From an uncultured Eubacteriales bacterium (GTDB lineage Bacteria > Bacillota > Clostridia > Oscillospirales > Butyricicoccaceae): a stretch of 26,761 nt of DNA. The notes beneath the pieces were generated by a model. It was not told the DNA's origin. It did not search any database and saw nothing but the letters and a program-made list of their open reading frames with translations. Of the stretch, positions 15,866 to 23,130 are shown in pieces. A program made the translations under genes and the position numbers. Numbering within the stretch: the first letter of the stretch is position 1; each line of letters opens with the position of its first letter. The stretch spans positions 1 through 26,761 of the forward strand of contig USML01000014.1 of the NCBI GenBank assembly GCA_900555855.1, in the 5' to 3' direction.

Positions 15866-16413
15866 GGAGAAAGAACGGGATCCGCTGGGGCGAGCTGATT
15901 GTGGGCGCCCTGCTGCTGCTTTTGGGCGTGTTTACGCTGCTCCGGCCGGAGCGCATTTTTACCGGCGCGGTGGTGATCTATGGGCTGATCGCAGTGGTGC
16001 TGGGCGTGGAGGATATTCTGGTTTATGTTCATCTGGCCCGTTTTACGGGCCTGCGGCCTGCGCTGTCGCTGATCACGGGGCTGCTTAGCGTCATGTGCGG
16101 CGTGATGCTGCTGGCCAATCCCGATGTGGGCAAATGGGCGCTGACGGTGCTGTTTCCCATCTGGTTTCTTGCCCACTGTATCTCCGGCCTGACCAATGCC
16201 GGCCTGACCCGTCTGCTGTGCGGCCGGTTTTACTATGGATTCACGCTGACGCTGAACATTCTGGGGCTGTTTCTGGGCTTTTTGATGCTGCTGAGCCCGG
16301 CTCTGTCCTTCCTGACGCTGCGGAGCGTGGCCTATCTGGCGGCGCTGTATCTGATCCTGTTCGGCGGGGAGCGCATCGTCCTGGCCTTCCTGGGTGGAAA
16401 TGACGAATGGTAA
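15862..16413 (+). CDS. DUF308 (HdeD-like) membrane protein
   Basis: Small membrane protein of 183 residues with about six hydrophobic segments arranged as tandem pairs, matching DUF308/HdeD proteins. No biochemical activity is assigned with confidence; E. coli HdeD is linked to acid stress. It begins with the positive cluster MRRKNG, so the N-terminus is probably inside. The start overlaps the ftsH stop by four bases, which argues for co-expression and possibly for being an FtsH accessory or substrate; this is inference. A long perfect hairpin terminator follows. Confidence 0.85.
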   Translation: MRRKNGIRWGELIVGALLLLLGVFTLLRPERIFTGAVVIYGLIAVVLGVEDILVYVHLARFTGLRPALSLITGLLSVMCGVMLLANPDVGKWALTVLFPIWFLAHCISGLTNAGLTRLLCGRFYYGFTLTLNILGLFLGFLMLLSPALSFLTLRSVAYLAALYLILFGGERIVLAFLGGNDEW

Positions 16414-16444
16414 GCCCCGGCTGAAGCAACGCGTGCATATGACG

Positions 16445-16478
16445 AAAGCCTCCGCATGGCGATCCATGCGGAGGCTTT
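16445..16478. terminator. Bidirectional terminator between ftsH operon and ABC exporter
   Basis: Perfect 15-base-pair stem, AAAGCCTCCGCATGG (16445-16459) with CCATGCGGAGGCTTT (16464-16478), CGAT loop. It reads as terminator on both strands for the convergent operons. Confidence 0.92.
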
Positions 16479-16495
16479 TGCTTGCAGGCTTTGGC

Positions 16496-18439
16496 TCAAT
16501 CCAACTCAAAAGCGCCGGTATAGAGCTGATAATAGGTGCCCTTTTCGGCGATGAGCTTTTCGTGGCTGCCCCGCTCGATGATGCGGCCGTGGTCCAGCAC
16601 CATGATCACATCGGAGTTCATAACGGTGGAAAGCCGGTGGGCGATGACGAACACCGTCCGCCCCTCCATGAGCTTATCCATGCCCCGCTGGACGATGGCT
16701 TCCGTGCGGGTGTCGATGGAGGAGGTGGCCTCGTCCAGGATCATCACCGGAGGATCGGCCACGGCGGCCCGGGCGATGGCGATGAGCTGCTGCTGCCCCT
16801 GAGAAAGGTTTGCGCCGTTGTTGTCCAGATGGGTCTGGTAGCCGCCGGGGAGACGGGTGATAAAGTCGTCTGCGCCGGCCAGACGGGCGGCGGCGATACA
16901 TTCCTCATCGGTGGCGTCCAGCTTGCCGTAGCGGATATTGTCCATGACGGTACCGGTGAACAGGTTGGTCTCCTGCAGGACCAGCCCCAGCGACTGCCGC
17001 AGATCCGCTTTGCGGATATGGTTGATGTTGATGCCGTCGTAGCGGATCTTGCCGTCGGCAATGTCATAAAAGCGATTGATCAGGTTGGTGATGGTGGTCT
17101 TGCCTGCGCCGGTGGCGCCCACGAAGGCGACCTTCTGGCCCGGCTCCGCATAGACGGTCACATCGTGCAGGACGGGCTTGCCTTCCTCATAGCCAAAGTC
17201 CACATCCTGCAGACGCACATCGCCCCGCAACAGCGTATAGGTGAAGCTGCCGTCGGGCTGGGGCTGCTTCCAGGCCCAGCTGCCGGTGTGGTGGGCGGCC
17301 TCGGTGATGGCGCCGTCCGGAGCCTTGTGCGCATTGACCAGCGTGACCCGGCCCTGATCCTCCTCCGCCGGTTCGTCCATCAGGTCGAAGATGCGGCCCG
17401 CGCCGGCCAGACCCATGACGATGGCGTTGATCTGCTGGGCAAACTGGTTCACATTGCCGGTGAACTGCTTGGTCATGTTCAGGAAGGGGATAAACATACT
17501 GATGTCAAAGGCCATGCGGGAGATGCTCACATTGGGGACGCCGGACAGCAGCAAAACGCCGCCCACCACCGCAATGAGCACATAGAGAATGTTGCCCAGA
17601 TTGTTGATGATGGGGCCGAGAATGTTGGCGTAGGCGTGCGCGCGGCGGCTGTCCTCATAGAGACTGTCGTTGATCCGGTCAAAATCCTCCTGACAGGCAG
17701 TCTCGTGGCAGAAGACCTTGACGACCTTCTGTCCGTTCATCATCTCCTGGATAAAGCCCTCCGCCTGACCCATGGATTTCTGCTGGCGGATGAAATATTT
17801 GGCGGAGCCGCCGCCCACCTTTTTGGAAACGATGGTCATGAGCGCCACGCCCAGCAGCACCAGAAGGGTCATCCAAAGGCTGTAATAGAGCATAATGCAA
17901 AATACGCAGGTGATGACCACGCCGGAACGCAGCAGGGAGGGCAGCGCCTGAGAGACCAGCTGCCGCAGGGTATCGGTATCGTTGGTGTAATAGCTCATGA
18001 TATCCCCGTGACGGTGGGTATCAAAATAGCGGATGGGCAGGTCCTGCATGCCGTTGAACATGGCGCGGCGGACCTTATAGAGAAAGCCCTGGGTGATGCG
18101 GGCCATCAGCTGGCTGTAGCTGACGCTGGAAAGCGCCGCCAGAACATAAAGCCCGCCCAAAACGGTGAGCAGCGGCACGATCTGCGCCTTGGCGGAGGGC
18201 CAGTCGCCGGAGGTGAACCATTGCTCGATGACGGCGATGACCTTCTGCTGGAAGATGGCGGGGACGGCCGCGGCCACCGCGTTGAACAGGATGCAGAAGG
18301 CAGCCACCGGCAGCAGCACAGGGAAGGAGCGGAACAGCAGCTTCAAAAGCCGGCCGAAGACGCCCTTCCGGGGCGCGGGACGGTCCTTTCCGCCGGGGGC
18401 GGCCATGGGCCTTGCGGGCATGGAACGGGATTTATTCAT
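16496..18439 (-). CDS. ABC exporter half-transporter, catalytic subunit of a heterodimer
   Basis: Fused membrane/ATPase half-exporter of 647 residues (multidrug/lipid type). Six membrane helices precede the nucleotide-binding domain. Walker A is GATGAGKTT (441-449). The signature is altered, LSQGQ (545-549). Walker B VMILDEATSS keeps the catalytic Glu (residue 570), and the switch His is intact in VIAHRLS. About 45 extra residues (361-406, including NAHKAP and TGSWAWKQP) lie between membrane and ATPase domains. The start at 18439 has a GGGAGG box and overlaps the upstream stop by eight bases; ten residues of the longer frame are dropped. With the upstream partner it should form one active ATP site, as in BmrCD or TM287/288. 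Substrate unknown. Confidence 0.94.
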   Translation of the reverse strand: MNKSRSMPARPMAAPGGKDRPAPRKGVFGRLLKLLFRSFPVLLPVAAFCILFNAVAAAVPAIFQQKVIAVIEQWFTSGDWPSAKAQIVPLLTVLGGLYVLAALSSVSYSQLMARITQGFLYKVRRAMFNGMQDLPIRYFDTHRHGDIMSYYTNDTDTLRQLVSQALPSLLRSGVVITCVFCIMLYYSLWMTLLVLLGVALMTIVSKKVGGGSAKYFIRQQKSMGQAEGFIQEMMNGQKVVKVFCHETACQEDFDRINDSLYEDSRRAHAYANILGPIINNLGNILYVLIAVVGGVLLLSGVPNVSISRMAFDISMFIPFLNMTKQFTGNVNQFAQQINAIVMGLAGAGRIFDLMDEPAEEDQGRVTLVNAHKAPDGAITEAAHHTGSWAWKQPQPDGSFTYTLLRGDVRLQDVDFGYEEGKPVLHDVTVYAEPGQKVAFVGATGAGKTTITNLINRFYDIADGKIRYDGININHIRKADLRQSLGLVLQETNLFTGTVMDNIRYGKLDATDEECIAAARLAGADDFITRLPGGYQTHLDNNGANLSQGQQQLIAIARAAVADPPVMILDEATSSIDTRTEAIVQRGMDKLMEGRTVFVIAHRLSTVMNSDVIMVLDHGRIIERGSHEKLIAEKGTYYQLYTGAFELD

Positions 18440-20174
18440 GGTCGCTGCCTCCCTTCGTCTGCTGATCATAGGTCTCGCGGTAGATGGCGCTGGAGACCAT
18501 GAGCTGCGCGTGGGTGCCGGCGTCGGCGATGCGGCCGTTGTCCAGCACGAGGATCAGATCGGAATCCTGCACGGAGGCGATCCGCTGGGCGATGATGATC
18601 TTGGTGGTCTCCGGGATGTAGGATTGGAAGCCCGCCCGGATCAGCGCGTCGGTGCGGGTGTCCACGGCGGAGGTGGAGTCGTCCAGGATCAGGATCTTCG
18701 GCTTCTTCAGCAGAGCCCGGGCGATGCAGAGCCGCTGCTTCTGGCCGCCGGAGACATTTGCGCCGCCCTGCTCGATGTAGGTGTCGTAGCCCTCCGGGAA
18801 GGACTGGATAAACTCATCCGCCTGGGCCAGACGGCAGGCCTCCTGCATTTCCTCGTCGGTGGCGTTCGGGTCGCCCCAGCGGAGGTTTTCCCGGATGGTG
18901 CCGGAAAACAGCATATTTTTCTGCAGCACCATGGCCACAGCGGAGCGCAGGGCGTCCAGATCATATTCCCGGACATCCACGCCGCCTACCTTTACGCTGC
19001 CCTCCGTCACATCATACAGCCGGGGGATCAGCTGCACCAGCGTGGATTTGGAGGAGCCGGTGCCGCCCAGAATGCCGACGGTCATGCCGGAGCGGATATG
19101 CAGATCAATATCCTCCAGCGCAAAACGCCTGGCCTGGGCGGAATATTTGAAGCTCACATGGTCAAAATCCACAGAGCCGTCTCTGACCTGCAAAACTGGC
19201 TGTGCCGGATCAGACAGGGAGGGCTCCTCCTGCAGCACCTCACAGACGCGCTTGGCTGATTCGGCAGACATGGTCAGCATCACATAGATCATGGAGATCA
19301 TCATCAGGCTCATGAGCACCTGCGTGCCATAGGTGAGCATGGCGGAGATCTGCCCCACATCCAGCGTCTGCCCCCGGCTGGTGATGATGAGCTTGGAGCC
19401 TACGCACAGAATGAAGATCATGTTGAAATACATACAGACCTGCATCAGCGGCTCATTGAGGGCCACGATGCGCTCCGCCAGCGTAAAATCCTTGCGGATG
19501 GTGTCGTTGGCGTTGTCAAATTTCTGTTTTTCATAATCTTCCCGGGCGAAGCCCTTGACCACGCGCATCCCCCGGACATTTTCCTCAATGGATTCGTTCA
19601 GCCGGTCATACTTGCGGAAGATGCGCCGGAAGGTGGGCAGCGCCTTTTTGCCGATGAGCAGTAGGCCGCAGCCCAAAACGGGGATCACCACCACAAAGGT
19701 CAGCGCCAGCTTTCCGCCCATGATAAAGGCCATGGTGGTGGAAAAGATCAGCAGCAGGGGCGCGCGGACGGCCACGCGGATGAGCATCATATAGGCCTGC
19801 TGGATGTTGCTGATATCCGTTGTCATGCGGGTCACCAGCGAGGCGGAGGAAAAACGGTCGATGTTTTCAAAGGAATAGCGCTGGATGCGGCTGAAAACAT
19901 CGTGCCGCAGGTTGCGGGCAAAGCCTGCCGAGGCCTTTGCACAGAAGGCGCCCGCCGCGCCGCCGCAGCCCAGCGAAAGCATGGCCAGCAGCAGCAAAAG
20001 CCCGCCGGAGCGGAGCAGCTGGGAAAGCACCACGCCCCCCTTGATGTCGTTCACCAGATTGGAGGTGATGAAGGGGATCATGGTCTCGATGATAGATTCG
20101 CCTACGATAAAGATCAGCGTAAGGACCGTGGGCTTTTTGAATTCCCTTACGCAGGCGGCAAGCCGTTTGAGCAT
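18432..20174 (-). CDS. ABC exporter half-transporter, degenerate-site subunit of a heterodimer
   Basis: Partner half-exporter of 580 residues, first in the operon. Six membrane helices and an ATPase domain. Walker A is GGTGSSKST (370-378), with Ser-Ser in place of the usual Gly-containing stretch. The signature VSGGQ (474-478) is intact. Walker B ends in ILILDDS, so Asp499 replaces the catalytic Glu. The switch His is replaced by Gln530 in IIIAQRI. This pattern, with the reciprocal defect in the partner's signature, is the known asymmetry of heterodimeric type IV exporters such as TM287/288. The start has AAGGAG upstream and lies 30 bases after a leader ORF that overlaps a terminator, so expression is probably attenuated. 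Confidence 0.94.
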   Translation of the reverse strand: MLKRLAACVREFKKPTVLTLIFIVGESIIETMIPFITSNLVNDIKGGVVLSQLLRSGGLLLLLAMLSLGCGGAAGAFCAKASAGFARNLRHDVFSRIQRYSFENIDRFSSASLVTRMTTDISNIQQAYMMLIRVAVRAPLLLIFSTTMAFIMGGKLALTFVVVIPVLGCGLLLIGKKALPTFRRIFRKYDRLNESIEENVRGMRVVKGFAREDYEKQKFDNANDTIRKDFTLAERIVALNEPLMQVCMYFNMIFILCVGSKLIITSRGQTLDVGQISAMLTYGTQVLMSLMMISMIYVMLTMSAESAKRVCEVLQEEPSLSDPAQPVLQVRDGSVDFDHVSFKYSAQARRFALEDIDLHIRSGMTVGILGGTGSSKSTLVQLIPRLYDVTEGSVKVGGVDVREYDLDALRSAVAMVLQKNMLFSGTIRENLRWGDPNATDEEMQEACRLAQADEFIQSFPEGYDTYIEQGGANVSGGQKQRLCIARALLKKPKILILDDSTSAVDTRTDALIRAGFQSYIPETTKIIIAQRIASVQDSDLILVLDNGRIADAGTHAQLMVSSAIYRETYDQQTKGGSDHE

Positions 20175-20204
20175 GAAGGATCTCCTTTCTCAAAAAATGG
20201 ACCG

Positions 20205-20318
20205 TCAAAAGAAAAACAGCGCGGGAGAACAGGAGCCAAAGGCCCGCAGAACTCCCGCTTGCATCGCCCCAAGGGCGAAGTCAGCATTCTGTTTTCCAGA
20301 GACAGAAAATATTTCCAT
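20205..20318 (-). CDS. Putative leader peptide (37 residues) of the ABC exporter operon
   Basis: Small ORF beginning MEIFSVSGKQNADFALG and ending SCSPALFFF. Its ATG lies 7 bases after the -10 hexamer of the predicted operon promoter, so the message would be leaderless or nearly so, and there is no ribosome binding site. The coding sequence continues through the attenuator hairpin and its T-tract (encoding the final Leu-Phe-Phe-Phe) and stops with TGA just beyond. This is the expected layout for ribosome-controlled attenuation, as with the BmrB leader upstream of bmrCD in B. subtilis. The same frame is open further upstream to 20390, but that part precedes the promoter. The peptide itself was not recognised from any family I can name with certainty. 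Confidence 0.6.
   Translation of the reverse strand: MEIFSVSGKQNADFALGAMQAGVLRAFGSCSPALFFF
20211..20258 (-). terminator. Attenuator-like intrinsic terminator in the ABC exporter leader
   Basis: On the minus strand GCGGGAG (20258-20252) pairs with CTCCCGC (20227-20221). Within the loop a second helix GGGCC-TTT-GGCTC forms. GCTG then TTTTTCTTTT follows. A smaller hairpin TCGCCC-TTG-GGGCGA (20278-20264) precedes it. The terminator lies before the exporter genes and inside the leader ORF. Confidence 0.65.
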
Positions 20319-20325
20319 ACAAAAG

Positions 20326-20354
20326 AGTGTATCACTGCAAAATCCGGGAATCAA
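20326..20354 (-). promoter_or_regulatory. Predicted promoter of the ABC exporter operon
   Basis: On the minus strand TTGATT (20354-20349), exactly 17 bases, TACACT (20331-20326) preceded by TG (extended -10). Predicted transcription start is at 20319-20320, one or two bases before the leader ATG. Confidence 0.7.
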
Positions 20355-20375
20355 GCAAAAAACTATGAACAATTT

Positions 20376-20409
20376 GAAAAGAGCGGCCATGACCCGCTGC
20401 CATGGCCGC
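20376..20409 (-). terminator. Terminator after the DHHW-family gene
   Basis: Perfect 9-base-pair stem, GCGGCCATG and CATGGCCGC (20409-20401 and 20391-20383), nine-base loop, then TCTTTTC on the minus strand. It separates the acyltransferase unit from the exporter promoter. Confidence 0.85.
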
Positions 20410-20418
20410 CCGGAGGGC

Positions 20419-21603
20419 TTATCGGAAAATGCTGTTTGGGCTGGTGGGATCGCCCCAGGAGCTGTCGTCCCGGATGTCTAAAACGATATCCGGCTGATAG
20501 TCTTCGATATAGTCCCACAGGGTTTTGGAATTGTAATGCCGCAGATCCAGCGAGCGCATCTCATCGAAGGACGGGTAGAGCAGCGTTTCCAGCGCATTGG
20601 TAAAGGAATCCCCAAAAATCAGGACCTTGGGAAGCTCCGGCCGGTCCGTGCGCAGGATGGTCTCACCCTTGTCGCCGCCCATATAGACCAGATATTCCAC
20701 AGGTGCGGTGTCATTTTCCGGCAGCCGCAGGACGGTCGACGCCACTTCCTGGCCGTTGTCCGTGCGGGTGAAGGGGATCTCCTCCCGGGGAACGGCATAG
20801 GTGAGACGGTCGCCGGTCTCCCAGAGGGCATAGAGCTTGCGGTTGCGGGAGCCTAAAAAGGGATTGGGTAGCGTGGTATATTCCCAGTCCTCCTCCTCCA
20901 GCAGCGGGATGTCCAGTCCGTCCGCCTGCAGCCGCTCCACAATGGCCCGGTAGGAAACCATGGCGCCCTTCAGGCTGTAGTGGTGGTCCGTTTCCGTATA
21001 GTATTCCGCGGGCTTGCCCGCCGCCTCAAAGGCAGCGACCAGATCAATGAAATTGACGCCCTTCCGGGCCAGCGCTTCCGGAAACGCCCGATGCAGCGCG
21101 GGAAGATAAGCCTCCGCCCGATCCAGATAGTCCGGATAGCACTCCTGAAAATAGCTCAGCTGATTGGGAAGCCCCACGAAGTAAAAGCGTCCGCCGTTTT
21201 CCTCCACATGGGCCTGCAGCTCCGCCAGCGACTGGGCGGTCTCGGCGCTCTGCTGGGCGGGGTCGGCATCCTCCCAACTGCCATAGGGATAAAAATGCAG
21301 CAGCCGATCCTCTGTGATCACCACCTCATTCACCTGCGGCAGCCTCAGAAGCTCCATCCGCAGCAGGGTGCTGATGCGGATCATGGTGCCGCGGCCGGCG
21401 GCACGGTCCGTGGAAAAGCGTTCCCAGGCGGAAAAAAGGCTCCCGTCCAACAGGCTCTCCCGGGAATATTCCGGCGCTTTGGCCAGACTGCGGTTTTCAA
21501 AATAGCTGTAGGTGCTCTCGCCCTGCTTCAGCGTAATGGCGGCAACGGCCCCCAAAAACAGCAGAAAGAGGACGGTAAAGACCAGATTTGCGGTTTTTTT
21601 CAT
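20419..21603 (-). CDS. DHHW/AlgJ-like SGNH acyltransferase partner protein
   Basis: Secreted, membrane-tethered protein of 394 residues with an N-terminal signal anchor (residues 5-25). It carries TDHHYS (205-210), the Asp-His-His hallmark of the DHHW/AlgX-AlgJ group, and GDSFTNALE (331-339), the SGNH nucleophile block with Ser333. Such proteins work with an MBOAT protein to place O-acetyl groups on extracellular polysaccharides or wall polymers. The preceding MBOAT gene ends 16 bases upstream, and its stop overlaps the AAGGAGG box of this gene. The MBOAT probably passes the acyl group across the membrane and this protein transfers it to the glycan. The polymer is not known from sequence. Confidence 0.88.
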   Translation of the reverse strand: MKKTANLVFTVLFLLFLGAVAAITLKQGESTYSYFENRSLAKAPEYSRESLLDGSLFSAWERFSTDRAAGRGTMIRISTLLRMELLRLPQVNEVVITEDRLLHFYPYGSWEDADPAQQSAETAQSLAELQAHVEENGGRFYFVGLPNQLSYFQECYPDYLDRAEAYLPALHRAFPEALARKGVNFIDLVAAFEAAGKPAEYYTETDHHYSLKGAMVSYRAIVERLQADGLDIPLLEEEDWEYTTLPNPFLGSRNRKLYALWETGDRLTYAVPREEIPFTRTDNGQEVASTVLRLPENDTAPVEYLVYMGGDKGETILRTDRPELPKVLIFGDSFTNALETLLYPSFDEMRSLDLRHYNSKTLWDYIEDYQPDIVLDIRDDSSWGDPTSPNSIFR

Positions 21604-21619
21604 AGCGCGTCCTCCTTTC

Positions 21620-23029
21620 TCAGAAGCGGAAATAAATGAAGGGGTTAAAGGTAGAGGTCAGGAGCTGCATATAGCTCAGGACCAAAAGCCCCAGCGCTGC
21701 CAGCCTTGGCCACCAGAGCAGCAGGATCCGGGGCAGAGGTCTTTGCTGCCGGGCCTGCAGCCATTGCTCCAGCCAGCGCTTCCAGGGCAGCGCGGCAACT
21801 ACGGCCAGCGCCAGAACCCAGCCATATTCCAAAAGATAATAGGTGGTGCGTCCATCGGAAAGAGGCGCGCCGCCCAGCATGGCCCGAAGCACCCCACCTG
21901 CCTTGGATACGCTTTCTGCTCGGAAAAGCACCCAGCCCGCATTGATGAAAAACAGGGCGTAAAGATGCCGCAGCGGGCCCAACCGGGCTATGGCCTTTCC
22001 CCAGAGGAAGCGCTCTCCCGCCAGCAGCAGGAAGTAATAAAGCCCCCAGAGGACAAAGGTCCATTCCGCGCCGTGCCAGAGCCCCGTCAGGCTCCAGACG
22101 ATCAGAAGATTCAGCAGCTGACGCCAGGGGCCCCGGCGGTTGCCGCCCAGAGGGATATAGACATAATCCCGGAACCAGGTGGAGAGGGAAATGTGCCACC
22201 GTCGCCAGAACTCGGTGATGGAACGGGAGATATAGGGATAATCAAAGTTTTCCAGAAAATGAAAGCCGAAAATACGCCCCAGGCCGATGGCCATATCACT
22301 GTAGGCGGAAAAGTCAAAATAGATCTGCAGCGTGTAGGCCACCGAGCCGAGCCATGCCAGCGACACGGTTAGTCCCGACAGCGTGCTGCCATAGACCGCG
22401 TCGGCCAGCGCACCTACGCCGTTGGCTAAAATGAGCTTTTTGCTCAAGCCGAAAAGAAAGCGCACCGCACCCTCGGTAAACCCATCCAGCGTTTCCTGGC
22501 GCAAACGGAGCTCTCCGGCCACGGTAGTGTAGCGGACGATGGGCCCCGCCACCAGCTGGGGGAAGAGGGAAACATAGAGGGCCACCCAAAGGGGATTTTT
22601 CTCCGGCGCCGCCTCGCCGCGGTAAACATCAAAAACATAGCTCATGCCCTGAAAGGTGAAAAAGGAAATCCCGATGGGCAGGACCACCTCCGGGATGGCC
22701 AGCTCAGCGCCCAGCAAACGAAGGTTTCGGGCGGCAAAGCCAGCATACTTGAACCAGCCCAGCAGCGCCAGGTTACAAGCTGTCCCCAGCCAGAGAGAAA
22801 GCCTGCGTCCCCGCAGCCCCGGGGCGCAGAGCAGACCGAAAAGATAGTTGATGCCGATGGACACCAGCATCAGCGGCAAAAACCGCACGCCTCCATAGGC
22901 ATAAAAAAACAGGCTGAAGGCCAGCAGCAGGAGATTCCTTCCGGCCCGCAGCTTTTGCGGGATCAGAAAATAGCAGAGCAGCAGGGCGGGGAGAAAGAAA
23001 AACAGAAAATGAAAGCTGGAAAATACCAT
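21620..23029 (-). CDS. MBOAT family membrane-bound O-acyltransferase (AlgI/PatA-like)
   Basis: Polytopic membrane protein of 469 residues. Family motifs are clear: LPIGISFFTFQGMSYVFDVY (117-136), YFDFSAYSDMAIGLG, FWRRWHISLSTWFRDYVYIPLGG (274-296) and the catalytic His319 in LTGLWHGAEW. These match AlgI of alginate acetylation, DltB and the PatA wall acetyltransferases. The ATG at 23029 has only a weak AGGA ten bases upstream. No good promoter is seen between it and the terminator-like hairpin at 23069-23096, so it may rely on read-through from the SLH gene. Paired with the DHHW gene downstream. Confidence 0.93.
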   Translation of the reverse strand: MVFSSFHFLFFFLPALLLCYFLIPQKLRAGRNLLLLAFSLFFYAYGGVRFLPLMLVSIGINYLFGLLCAPGLRGRRLSLWLGTACNLALLGWFKYAGFAARNLRLLGAELAIPEVVLPIGISFFTFQGMSYVFDVYRGEAAPEKNPLWVALYVSLFPQLVAGPIVRYTTVAGELRLRQETLDGFTEGAVRFLFGLSKKLILANGVGALADAVYGSTLSGLTVSLAWLGSVAYTLQIYFDFSAYSDMAIGLGRIFGFHFLENFDYPYISRSITEFWRRWHISLSTWFRDYVYIPLGGNRRGPWRQLLNLLIVWSLTGLWHGAEWTFVLWGLYYFLLLAGERFLWGKAIARLGPLRHLYALFFINAGWVLFRAESVSKAGGVLRAMLGGAPLSDGRTTYYLLEYGWVLALAVVAALPWKRWLEQWLQARQQRPLPRILLLWWPRLAALGLLVLSYMQLLTSTFNPFIYFRF

Positions 23030-23068
23030 AAAAGCAGCGTCCTGTTCGTTCTGATTTGATCTTAAAGA

Positions 23069-23096
23069 CCGCGCCGGGCCCGAAGGCCCGGCACGG
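23069..23096 (-). terminator. Terminator-like hairpin after the SLH protein gene
   Basis: On the minus strand a 12-base-pair stem, CCGTGCCGGGCC with GGCCCGGCGCGG (one G-T pair), capped by a TTCG loop, then TCTTT. The pairing is complete only on the minus strand. The weak T-tract suggests partial read-through into the MBOAT gene. Confidence 0.7.
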
Positions 23097-23130
23097 AAAA
23101 GGAGAAAAGCTGCGCAAACGCGCTGTGTTG

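Noticed and set aside
14006..18502. Long frames antisense to ftsH and to the ABC exporter gene
   Set aside because: They follow the opposite strand of well-identified genes and have shadow-type composition.
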